From NCBI RefSeq assembly GCF_049800835.1, contig NZ_JBNAFU010000003.1, forward strand, positions 124,001-188,000: a DNA stretch of 64,000 nt, read 5' to 3'. The number at the start of each line of letters is the position of its first letter. Position 1 is the stretch's first letter. Of this stretch, positions 26,268 through 34,010 are shown in pieces. The position numbers were made by a program, and so were the translations under genes. This DNA is from Dinoroseobacter sp049800835 (GTDB taxonomy: Bacteria; Pseudomonadota; Alphaproteobacteria; Rhodobacterales; Rhodobacteraceae). The notes beneath the pieces are model-generated. The model had not been told where the DNA came from and ran no database searches. It was given only the letters and a program-made list of their open reading frames with translations.

Positions 26268-27341
26268 ATGACAGAATTGAAGATCGCGGTATTCGACGGG
26301 GACGGTATCGGCCCCGAGATCATGGCCCCAACGGTGGCCTTGCTCCGAAAACTTTCCGCAAGGGCTTCCGAATACAGCCTGACGTTTGAGACACTGGCAG
26401 CCGGTGCCGGCCACTACGCCAAAACCGGAGACGCGCTGCCGAAAGCCTCCGTTGCGGCGGCACGGGCGGCTGACGCAATCCTTCTGTCGGCAATGGGTTT
26501 GCCGGATGTCAGGTACGCCGACGGGACAGAAATCACACCGCAAATCGATCTGCGCTTCGAGATGGACCTCTATGCAGGGGTCCGGCCTGTGCGTATCGCT
26601 CCGGGTTATCCAAGCCCGCTTGGCGCCCCGGGTGACGTGGACTTCGTGCTTATTCGCGAAAGTACCGAGGGCCTGTTTCATACCAAGGGAAAAGGCACCG
26701 TCACCGAGGACTACGCGACAGAGACGCTGAAGCTCACCAGAGCCACCTCAGAGAAACTCTGTCGTTTCGCCTTCGCGCTGGCACGTCAGCGGCGCGACTC
26801 CGGGCGTGGGCCGGGCCGCGTAACATGTGTCGACAAAGCCAACGTCTTTCGCGCATTTGCGTGGTTCCGCGAGATCTTCGACGCCGAAGCCGCGCACCAT
26901 CCGGACCTGGGCGCGGATCACGCGTATGTCGATGCAATGGCGCTTTGGATGGTGCAGAAGCCCGCCGCATTTGACGTCCTTGTGACCGAAAACATGTTCG
27001 GCGATATCCTGAGCGACCTTGGCGCAGGGTTGATGGGCGGGCTGGGGCTGGCACCATCCGCAGATATCGGCGACGCCAACGCGGTCTTCCAACCCTGCCA
27101 TGGAACCGCTCCGGACATTGCGGGCAAGGGGATTGCAAACCCGATGGCGATGATCCTGTCCGCAGCGATGATGCTGGACTGGCTCGCTGTAGAACGAGAC
27201 CTGCCCGCACTGGCCGCAGACGGCACGCGCCTGCGGGAGGCCGTGGAGCGCGTGTTGCAGTCGAAAGAGGTCCTGACCGGAGACCTTGGCGGGTCTGCGA
27301 CCACGCAACAGGTGGCCGAGGCAGTCGGGGCCGCGCTGTGA
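26268..27341 (+). CDS. Isocitrate/isopropylmalate-family dehydrogenase
   Basis: The 357-residue NAD(P)-dependent beta-decarboxylating dehydrogenase has GDGIGPEI at residue 10, DKANVF, ENMFGDILSDLGAGLMGG and HGTAPDIAGKGIANPMAMI, the family signatures. It is probably not LeuB: leuC/leuD are absent and the partner is a Gfo/Idh/MocA oxidoreductase overlapping by GTGA. A tartrate- or other hydroxyacid-type dehydrogenase is more likely. GGGAGGA stands before the ATG at 26268, chosen over an upstream start 14 codons earlier. Confidence 0.85.
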   Translation: MTELKIAVFDGDGIGPEIMAPTVALLRKLSARASEYSLTFETLAAGAGHYAKTGDALPKASVAAARAADAILLSAMGLPDVRYADGTEITPQIDLRFEMDLYAGVRPVRIAPGYPSPLGAPGDVDFVLIRESTEGLFHTKGKGTVTEDYATETLKLTRATSEKLCRFAFALARQRRDSGRGPGRVTCVDKANVFRAFAWFREIFDAEAAHHPDLGADHAYVDAMALWMVQKPAAFDVLVTENMFGDILSDLGAGLMGGLGLAPSADIGDANAVFQPCHGTAPDIAGKGIANPMAMILSAAMMLDWLAVERDLPALAADGTRLREAVERVLQSKEVLTGDLGGSATTQQVAEAVGAAL

Positions 27342-28351
27342 CCTTACGAGTTGCGTGCCTTGGCGCCGGGTATTTCGCCCAGTTTCACCATGACGCCTGG
27401 CGCAGGATCGACGGGGCCGAACTGAGCGCGGTTGCAGATCGCAATCCTGGTCTTGCGGCCCGCAGTGGGGCTGCTGCCTACGCAGATCTGGGCGTCATGC
27501 TCAGGGTACAAGAACCAGACGTTCTAGACATCGTCACGCCCCCCTCCACTCATGCCGACGCCATCAGAGAAGCCCTGACCGCGGGAGTGCGCGCGATCAT
27601 TTGCCAGAAACCCTTTTGCGAGACACTGCAGGAAGCGCGCGCCGTGGCAGCAGAGGCGGACGCGGCGGATGTACCTCTGATCATTCATGAGAACTTCAGG
27701 TTTCAGCCATGGTATCGGGCAATGCGTACCGCGATCGAGGCTGGATCAGTGGGCGACGTCCGGCAGTTCACGTTCCGCATGCGAACGGGCGACGGGCGGG
27801 GGCCAGAAGCATACCTTGCCCGGCAACCCTACTTTCAAAAGATGCCACGGTTCCTGGTCCATGAGACCGGCGTGCACTGGGTCGATACATTTCGCTACCT
27901 GCTGGGCGAGGCATCGGGTGTTTATGCAGATTTACGACGCGAGAACCCAGCCATCGCGGGGGAAGACGCCGGATACATCCTGTTCGACTACGCAAATGGT
28001 TCGCGCGCGCTCTTCGATGCGAACCGAACGCTGGACCACGCCACGCAAGACGCCCGACTGACCTTTGGAGAGGCCTTGCTCGAAGGGACAGAGGCGACAC
28101 TCGCACTAAGGGGCGACGGGTCTGTCACAACGCGCGCCTTTGGCGCAACGGCTGAAAAAACACTTCTACCCGCCGCATCGTACTCCGGCTTTGCGGGCGA
28201 TTGTGTCTACGCGTTGCAGAACCACGTCGTGCGCGCGATGGCCGGGGATGGGTCGTTCGAGAACCTTGCGTCCGACTACATGGTGGTGCGCGAGATCGAG
28301 GAAGCTGTCTATGCCTCGGCAGAGGCGCGGGCTCGGATGGTTCTGTCCTGA
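27338..28351 (+). CDS. Gfo/Idh/MocA-family NAD(P) oxidoreductase
   Basis: The 337-residue protein has an N-terminal Rossmann motif (CLGAGYFAQFHHDAW), the family proline motif as CQKPFCETLQEA (Q in place of the usual E), and the HETGVHWVDTFRYL segment holding the likely catalytic residues. These enzymes oxidise sugars, inositols or related polyols. The GTG start overlaps the preceding dehydrogenase stop, so the two form an operon. A terminator for the opposing TRAP operon begins right after the stop. Substrate unknown. Confidence 0.88.
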   Translation: MTLRVACLGAGYFAQFHHDAWRRIDGAELSAVADRNPGLAARSGAAAYADLGVMLRVQEPDVLDIVTPPSTHADAIREALTAGVRAIICQKPFCETLQEARAVAAEADAADVPLIIHENFRFQPWYRAMRTAIEAGSVGDVRQFTFRMRTGDGRGPEAYLARQPYFQKMPRFLVHETGVHWVDTFRYLLGEASGVYADLRRENPAIAGEDAGYILFDYANGSRALFDANRTLDHATQDARLTFGEALLEGTEATLALRGDGSVTTRAFGATAEKTLLPAASYSGFAGDCVYALQNHVVRAMAGDGSFENLASDYMVVREIEEAVYASAEARARMVLS

Positions 28352-28380
28352 AAAAAAGGGCGGCCCACGTGGACCGCCCT
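28351..28380 (-). terminator. Rho-independent terminator of the TRAP operon
   Basis: AGGGCGG and CCGCCCT (28357-28380) form a 7-bp stem, with a CCAC/GTGG inner segment. On the minus strand it is followed by a run of seven T, a classic intrinsic terminator about 27 bp after the dctM stop. The plus strand lacks a T run, so the element serves the TRAP operon rather than the oxidoreductase genes. Confidence 0.75.
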
Positions 28381-28406
28381 ACTACTGATTTAATCAGCCG
28401 GCTCCG

Positions 28407-29855
28407 CTAGTCAGCATAGGCGACCGCGGGCAACCACGTCGTCAATGCCGGGAACTCAAACACGATGAACAGACCGACCAGCTGTAGGATCACGAACGGG
28501 ATGATCCCACGGTAGATGTGACCCAGGCTCACGCCGGGTGGACAGACGCCCTTTAGGTAGAAGAGCGCAAAGCCCACCGGTGGCGTCAGGAAGCTCGTTT
28601 GCAACGTTACCGCCACGAGGATCGCAAACCAGACGACCGCTGGATCACGGACCTGATCGAAGCCCGGCACCGCCAGTTCAAGGCCCTGAATGATCGGCAA
28701 CATCAACGGCATGATGATGATGGTGATTTCAATCCAGTCCAGCAGGAATCCGAGCAGGAAAATGATGAACAGGATGAACAGAACAATCATGTACGGATCG
28801 CTGAAGGCCGACAGGACATACCCCTGAATAATCTCATCGCCCCCGTATCGGCGCATGATGAGGGCAAAGAAATTCGCCGCAAGGAAGATACCCACGATAT
28901 AGCCGGAGGTGTTGAGGGTGGATCTGCTGACCTCCTTGAGAACCTTGTAGTTCAATCTACCATTGAAGAGCGCCAGCAGCGTCGCGCCGAGCGCGCCGAG
29001 ACCCGACGCCTCGGTCGGTGTCGCGAAGCCCGCAAAGATGGATCCGAGAACCAGAAGGATCAGGAACATCGGCGGCACCACGGCCAGAAGCACCTCCTTA
29101 ACGACATCCCAGCCGACCTCGTCGGTCTGTGGTGGCGCGGGCATCGCCTTGGGGTTGATCAGGCCGTATGTCACAATGAACGTGATATAGAGAGCGCCAA
29201 GAATCAGCCCCGGAAAAAGAGCACCCATGAACAGATCACCAAGGCTGATCGCCAGCTGGTCAGACATGATCACCAGCATGATGGACGGCGGGATCAGAAT
29301 GCCGAGCGTGCCGGCTGAGGCAATCGTGCCGGTTGCGATCGGTTTCGAGTAATTCTGTGCCATCATCGCTGGCAGAGCCATCACCCCGAGCAAGGTGACG
29401 GACGCGCCAATCACCCCGGTCGACGCTGCGAGGATGATACCGATCAACATCACGGTCAGCGAAAGTCCACCGCGCAGGCCACCAAACAGTTTCTGCATCG
29501 ACTGCATCATGCGCTGTGCAACACCGGACTGATCCAGCATGAGCCCCATGAAGATGAACATCGGCAGCGCCACCAGGACCGGGTTCTTCACGATGTTCCC
29601 AAACAGACGACCGGACAGAACCTGCAGACGCTGATAGTCGATACCCGTTCGATCAAACTCGATGATATCCCGGAACGCGGCCCGGTTCGGGTCGAGAAAG
29701 ATCTCTGCGATCAGCGCAAAGATCAGGCTGACGCCGACCAATGCAAACGCAACGGGAATCCCGCGAAACAGCAGAAAGATGAAAACGCCGAACATGGCAA
29801 GAACAGCGAATTCGTTGAGGGTCAGAAACTGGCCCAGAAATTCCAGAAGGAACAT
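28407..29855 (-). CDS. dctM: TRAP transporter large permease DctM
   Basis: The large membrane subunit of a tripartite ATP-independent periplasmic transporter carries out sodium-coupled uptake. The 482-residue protein has about twelve membrane helices, with family motifs NPVLVALPMFIFMG, GTIASAGTLGILIPPSIML, FAGFATPTEASGLGALGA and TPPVGFALFYL. It is somewhat longer than the common 425-residue form, as in TakM-type permeases. It follows dctQ by 3 bp and ends the operon before a strong terminator. Confidence 0.93.
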   Translation of the reverse strand: MFLLEFLGQFLTLNEFAVLAMFGVFIFLLFRGIPVAFALVGVSLIFALIAEIFLDPNRAAFRDIIEFDRTGIDYQRLQVLSGRLFGNIVKNPVLVALPMFIFMGLMLDQSGVAQRMMQSMQKLFGGLRGGLSLTVMLIGIILAASTGVIGASVTLLGVMALPAMMAQNYSKPIATGTIASAGTLGILIPPSIMLVIMSDQLAISLGDLFMGALFPGLILGALYITFIVTYGLINPKAMPAPPQTDEVGWDVVKEVLLAVVPPMFLILLVLGSIFAGFATPTEASGLGALGATLLALFNGRLNYKVLKEVSRSTLNTSGYIVGIFLAANFFALIMRRYGGDEIIQGYVLSAFSDPYMIVLFILFIIFLLGFLLDWIEITIIIMPLMLPIIQGLELAVPGFDQVRDPAVVWFAILVAVTLQTSFLTPPVGFALFYLKGVCPPGVSLGHIYRGIIPFVILQLVGLFIVFEFPALTTWLPAVAYAD

Positions 29856-29858
29856 GCG

Positions 29859-30662
29859 TCAGTACCCCGTATCGCGTGCGCGATCGCGCAGGTAAGCCAG
29901 TCCGATGACCAGGAAGGTGACGACCACTGTGATCATGATCGTATACGGAATCTCCTCAACACCGACTTCAAGTTCGCCGAAGATGGGGTTCCGCCCAATC
30001 TCGCGGTTCGTGACTTCGCCCGAAGTTGTCAGGCGCAGGAACCACCAGATTCCGTAGAAGACGATCAGATTGATCAGAAACATGGTCGACGGGAAGGCGA
30101 ACAACAACTGCTTCCAAAGCACCGGTTCGGTCAGCTTGTTCAGGAAGCGGATGTAAGCAGCCCAGATCGCAACCCCGATGAAGATGAAGGCCACATTCAT
30201 GAAAACCTTCAGAATCCATAGATTGTGCAGCCCGTTCGGGCTGTCGGAGCCCTCATCTGCACTGACCGAGGCGATGGCATAGTGGACTGTCACATCCCAG
30301 CACAGAATGATGAAAGGCAGGAAGAGCCAGACAAGACCAAAGATCTCAATCCTCGATTTCTTGTCCTCGCGGTAATTGTCGAAGAAAATGTCAACCCGCA
30401 CATGTGCATTATTGGTCACGGCATATGCGATCCCGACTAGAACAGCGGAGCCGTACAGCCACCATTGCAAGTCATCGAGCCAAGCCTGGTTGAAACCCGA
30501 ACTGCGCAAAACGACTTGCGCACAGATCGCAATCATCAGGATCGGGAACAGCCAAGCAGCGACGTTCGAGACCTGAACCACGAACCGGTCGCCGCGCGTG
30601 TGTTCGGCGCGACCGACCTCTCCGGGATCGGAGAGCTTTATGATGTCTTCGACAGGTTCCAT
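29859..30662 (-). CDS. dctQ: TRAP transporter small permease DctQ
   Basis: The small membrane subunit pairs with DctM. The 267-residue protein has four core helices (for example WLFPILMIAICAQVVLRS and YGSAVLVGIAYAVTNNAHVRVDIF) plus an insertion and an extra C-terminal helix (TIMITVVVTFLVIGLAYL), longer than the usual 160-200 residues but typical for TakQ-like members. ATG at 30662 follows GGAGG by four bases; an upstream in-frame start would run back through the intergenic hairpin. Confidence 0.9.
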   Translation of the reverse strand: MEPVEDIIKLSDPGEVGRAEHTRGDRFVVQVSNVAAWLFPILMIAICAQVVLRSSGFNQAWLDDLQWWLYGSAVLVGIAYAVTNNAHVRVDIFFDNYREDKKSRIEIFGLVWLFLPFIILCWDVTVHYAIASVSADEGSDSPNGLHNLWILKVFMNVAFIFIGVAIWAAYIRFLNKLTEPVLWKQLLFAFPSTMFLINLIVFYGIWWFLRLTTSGEVTNREIGRNPIFGELEVGVEEIPYTIMITVVVTFLVIGLAYLRDRARDTGY

Positions 30663-30703
30663 GCATCCTCCGGATTTCGCTCTCCATCCCAAGAGCGCGA
30701 GAA

Positions 30704-30734
30704 AGCCGGAGCGACACCATTGGTCGCTCCGGCT
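30704..30734 (-). promoter_or_regulatory. 12-bp hairpin between dctP and dctQ
   Basis: AGCCGGAGCGAC and GTCGCTCCGGCT form a perfect 12-bp stem around a 7-base loop. It lies 19 bp after the dctP stop. The T-tract on the minus strand is weak, so it more likely acts as a partial terminator or mRNA 3'-end stabiliser that lets dctP be expressed above dctQM. The same arrangement is seen after smoE. Confidence 0.7.
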
Positions 30735-30752
30735 CAAGTTTTTGTCAGCGGC

Positions 30753-31799
30753 TTAGTTCCAGGGACGCGGCAGATAGATGTTGTTGCCCCAGGTCTTGTA
30801 GCCTTCGCGGAACTCTTGCAGATCGGCCCAGGCTTTGGCGAACATTTCGTCACCTTCAGCCAGTTCGGCGGCCACTTCGAGCCATGCGGCTTCGAACGCG
30901 CGCAGCTGCTCCGGGGTCCACTGCTTGATGGTGACACCGCGGTTCTCCACGTTTTCGACCATAGCCGGGAAGTTAAGCGCTTCGCCTTCTGCAAAGTTGT
31001 CGGTGATGTTCGCCATGCAGGCGATCTCGATCTGCTTCTGGCTCAACTCGTCCAGTTCTTCCCAGCGATCCTTGTTGATCAGCAGTTCAAACAGGGTCGA
31101 AGGCTGGTGCCAGCCGGGGAAATAGTTGAACTTCGCGATGTTGTAGAAACCCAGGCGCGCATCCACGATGGGCATCGAGAACTCAGTCGCATCAATCGCG
31201 CCACGCTCCAGCGCCGGGAAGATGTCACCACCAGCCAGCAGAGAGGTTGAGACGCCCAGCTTTTGCATCACTTCGGCGCCGAGGCCGAAGAAGCGCATGT
31301 TCAGACCTTGCAGGTCCTCGAGGGTGTTGATTTCTTCCTTGAACCAGCCGGACGTTTCCGGGGCGTAGGTGCCGCAGAGCATCACGTGCACGTTGTAGCC
31401 ATTGGTGTCATACATCTCACGCATCAGCGTCAGACCGTCATCGTAGAGCATCCATGCCAGCATTTCGCCCGGCTCGGGACCGAACGGAACGGCCGCGAAC
31501 AGACCTGCGGCATCCATCTTGCCCTGCCAGTAGCCGGAGGTTGTGTACGCGGCATCGACAGAGCCGCTGGACACGGCGTCCAGTGCTTCGAGAACGGGCA
31601 CAAGCTCACCGGGATCGAAATGCTCGAACTCGACGCTTTCGGAGATGCTGTTGATCTTGTCGGTGAAGTTGACAGCCGCCGTGCCGAGGATCGGCAGGTT
31701 CTTACCGAACGCAGATGTCATTTCGAGCACCTCTTGCGCCTGAGCGCCGGACGCAGCGATACTAAGGCAGCAGGCTGCTGCCATCGTTTTGAATTTCAT
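30753..31799 (-). CDS. dctP: TRAP transporter solute-binding protein, TakP-like
   Basis: The periplasmic receptor of the TRAP system has a signal peptide (residues 1-21, ending SGAQA) and a DctP domain with GSVDAAYTTSGYWQGK, GLNMRFFGLGAEVMQKLG, GGDIFPALERGAIDATEFS and YFPGWHQPSTLFELLINK. The last two motifs resemble the TakP group that binds 2-oxoacids, but the ligand is inferred. Length 348 is normal. A strong ribosome site (GGGAGGGAG) precedes the ATG. It is first in dctP-dctQ-dctM and faces the dehydrogenase pair convergently. Confidence 0.9.
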   Translation of the reverse strand: MKFKTMAAACCLSIAASGAQAQEVLEMTSAFGKNLPILGTAAVNFTDKINSISESVEFEHFDPGELVPVLEALDAVSSGSVDAAYTTSGYWQGKMDAAGLFAAVPFGPEPGEMLAWMLYDDGLTLMREMYDTNGYNVHVMLCGTYAPETSGWFKEEINTLEDLQGLNMRFFGLGAEVMQKLGVSTSLLAGGDIFPALERGAIDATEFSMPIVDARLGFYNIAKFNYFPGWHQPSTLFELLINKDRWEELDELSQKQIEIACMANITDNFAEGEALNFPAMVENVENRGVTIKQWTPEQLRAFEAAWLEVAAELAEGDEMFAKAWADLQEFREGYKTWGNNIYLPRPWN

Positions 31800-31831
31800 G
31801 GATCTCCCTCCCTAGGTTTACCATGTATTTT

Positions 31832-31847
31832 GGTGGTTTTTTCCACC
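31832..31847. promoter_or_regulatory. GGTGG-T6-CCACC dyad upstream of dctP
   Basis: A 5-bp inverted repeat with a six-T spacer lies 33 bp before the dctP start in a 263-bp gene-free region. It may be an operator or leader hairpin of the TRAP operon. No promoter could be fixed with confidence. Confidence 0.3.
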
Positions 31848-32062
31848 TTTGAACACGGCCGAAACCGGCCAAATACGTCCCACGAGCATCAAAAAAACGG
31901 GCCTATAATACAACCCGCTTTCTAAGAAAATTTACTTGTTGGTTTTCAGGCATTTAGACGGATAGCCAAGAAAAACACTGCGGCGCATACCCACTACTAC
32001 GCAGAAAGGGGTAACCCCATGCGGACGCAGAAGATTTCACGCAGTCCGGCGATGCCACCCGC

Positions 32063-32470
32063 TCACAGAAACCGGATCAGAACCCACGCCACAAGCCCAA
32101 GCTGCACCATGTTCAGGGCAACCGACAGACCGTGCAACATATCGAACTTGCGCTTGGCCGTGGCATCACCCGCCGTGAATGCGTCGCGCGCGCTGTTGAT
32201 GCGGGGCATCAGCCCCTGTCGGGCCACCAGGGCTATCGCTGCCGTTCCGATCATGAGCCCGACCGATAACCGATCCAGCGGCCAAAGCAGACCGGCACCA
32301 AGGGCGGAAACCGCGATGATGAACAGGTAATACCAGGGGAACGCGCGGCGCAGCAGACGTCCCGCAGCCTCTGCCCGCAGTTCCGCGAACAAAAGCGGCG
32401 CGAACCCGAAAGAATAGAGTGTCATGCCGCCAAAAAGCGTGGCCGTTGCCAGGAGCGCTGCGCTTTCCAT
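32063..32470 (-). CDS. DUF4149 integral membrane protein
   Basis: The 135-residue protein has four hydrophobic helices and the pattern of the DUF4149/TMEM205-like family: FGGMTLYSFGFAPLLF, RRAFPWYYLFIIAVSALGAGLL and KRKFDMLHGLSVALNMVQLGLV. The function is not known. Its ATG overlaps the UbiG-like stop by one base (TAATG), so the two are probably translated together. Confidence 0.78.
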   Translation of the reverse strand: MESAALLATATLFGGMTLYSFGFAPLLFAELRAEAAGRLLRRAFPWYYLFIIAVSALGAGLLWPLDRLSVGLMIGTAAIALVARQGLMPRINSARDAFTAGDATAKRKFDMLHGLSVALNMVQLGLVAWVLIRFL

Positions 32471-33201
32471 TATTCGGCCTTGGTCGGTGTGACCGCATGG
32501 CCCATGTAAATGATGGCCGTTCCGGGCAGGCGCCCAAATGTAAAATCCCCCCGGCGTGTCAGCCCTCGTGGTCCCAGGCCCGTGAATGGGCCAACCTCGA
32601 ACCCGGATGCCTCCAAGGCGGTGCGCAACTCGTCCGGTTTGATGAACATCTCCGGATCGTGCGTGCCCTTCGGCAGCAGTCCGAGCGTGTCCTCCGCCAA
32701 AGTGATGACGGCAAACCGTGCCAGCGGGTTTCTGTTGATGGTATCGAACAGAAACACGCCGCCCGGTTTCAAGACACGGTCGACTTCAGACAGGACCTTG
32801 GAGAGATCCGCGACGTGTTCCAACACGTCGACGCAAACCACGATATCAAAAGCGTCGTCATCGTACGGCAACGCTTCACCGACCCCAACGTCGTACCGGA
32901 TCTCCAGCCCGGTTTCCGCAGCATGCGCTTGCGCGGCGCTGATCGCCTGCGCTGCGGGATCGATACCCGTGACCCAAGCGCCTTTCTTTGCAATGGCTTC
33001 GGCCATGAATCCCCCCGCACAACCGAGGTCGAGAACCTGAGCGCCGGGCCAATGGACAAACCGGTCAAAGTACGCCAGCCGTCCCGGCACCATGTTCTTG
33101 AGAGTGCGCACCCACCGGGTTTCGTCGGACCACCACCGATCTGCCTCGGCGTCGTAGATACTCAGGTCGTTACGGACAATGGTTGATCCGTCAGGCATCA
33201 T
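32470..33201 (-). CDS. ubiG: UbiG-like SAM-dependent methyltransferase
   Basis: UbiG performs both O-methylations in ubiquinone synthesis. The 243-residue protein has SAM-binding motif I LDLGCAGGFMAEAI with acidic GIDPA, motif II in VCVDVLEHVADL and motif III LKPGGVFLFDTINRNPL, in the order typical for UbiG. True UbiG usually starts with more residues before YDAEADRWWSDE, similar to what is seen. The neighbours (DUF4149, ICMT-like protein) are not classic ubi genes, so a related methyltransferase is possible. It overlaps the upstream gene by 11 bp. Confidence 0.78.
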   Translation of the reverse strand: MMPDGSTIVRNDLSIYDAEADRWWSDETRWVRTLKNMVPGRLAYFDRFVHWPGAQVLDLGCAGGFMAEAIAKKGAWVTGIDPAAQAISAAQAHAAETGLEIRYDVGVGEALPYDDDAFDIVVCVDVLEHVADLSKVLSEVDRVLKPGGVFLFDTINRNPLARFAVITLAEDTLGLLPKGTHDPEMFIKPDELRTALEASGFEVGPFTGLGPRGLTRRGDFTFGRLPGTAIIYMGHAVTPTKAE

Positions 33202-33961
33202 GCGCTCTCCTTCGTGTCAGTCTTGGCAGCCAATACGGCACCCGCGCCTGATAGGCGTGAAAACGGTCCCCGTAGTATCGGGAAAATCGACGCTCTTTCA
33301 GGCGTGGGGCGGCAATGCAATAGGCGGTGTAGGTGATCGCGATCATCAACTGGTCCGGGGTCCAGACCGGCACGCACCACAGGACCAGGGCAAACGAGAC
33401 ATAGATCGGTTGCCTTACGATGCGGAACAGACCCTGTTCCGGCATGTCGGGGTACACCGGTGGTGCGTTTCTGAGCAAGGCCACCCATCCCAACGACCCT
33501 GCTTGCACGGTCGGGCCGGCGTCGAACGACGCCTTGGTCAGAAGAACCCAACTGGCGGCATACGCCATGCAAAAGAGCCACAACGCAGCCCCTTCGGCGA
33601 CCCAGAGAACAACCCCTGAGGGTGACCACATCGTAAACAGCAGCAGCAGTTGGAGTGACGCCAAGGTCGCATAGGTGGTCGTCGCAAGCGTTTTTCCGGT
33701 CCCGAATGGCGCCAACCGTGTCAGCACGCGCCGTCCGCGGTCGCTCAGGAAAAACGAATGTCCCAGCGGAAACTGCAGCAAAAGAGCCGCATTTGCGACC
33801 CAAGCCCAGAGCCCGGTCAATGTCCCGAACCCGCTTTGCATCCCGGTGAACAGGCCTATCAGCATTGCGAGCCCCGCCAACGCGAAAACCCCGTGGCACA
33901 CAACGCCATAGGTCACTGCCAGCGCAACCCGTTCACGATCTGACAACGGCTGTTCGGTCAT
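33191..33961 (-). CDS. Isoprenylcysteine carboxyl methyltransferase-like membrane protein
   Basis: The 256-residue protein has six to seven hydrophobic segments and near the C-terminus the pattern RIVRQPIYVSFALVLW with ERRFSRYYGDRFHAYQARVP, resembling the cofactor-binding region of ICMT/NnrU-type membrane methyltransferases. Substrate unknown. It is the first gene of a three-gene operon with the UbiG-like and DUF4149 genes. Confidence 0.7.
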   Translation of the reverse strand: MTEQPLSDRERVALAVTYGVVCHGVFALAGLAMLIGLFTGMQSGFGTLTGLWAWVANAALLLQFPLGHSFFLSDRGRRVLTRLAPFGTGKTLATTTYATLASLQLLLLFTMWSPSGVVLWVAEGAALWLFCMAYAASWVLLTKASFDAGPTVQAGSLGWVALLRNAPPVYPDMPEQGLFRIVRQPIYVSFALVLWCVPVWTPDQLMIAITYTAYCIAAPRLKERRFSRYYGDRFHAYQARVPYWLPRLTRRRAHDA

Positions 33962-34010
33962 TGCCGTCAGGTAGAGCGCGCACCTGTTCTGTCTAGCTGG
34001 CGCGGATGCG

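Noticed and set aside
26268..27341. Calling the dehydrogenase LeuB
   Set aside because: Leucine genes leuC and leuD are absent and the gene is coupled to a Gfo/Idh/MocA oxidoreductase, so a catabolic hydroxyacid dehydrogenase is more likely.
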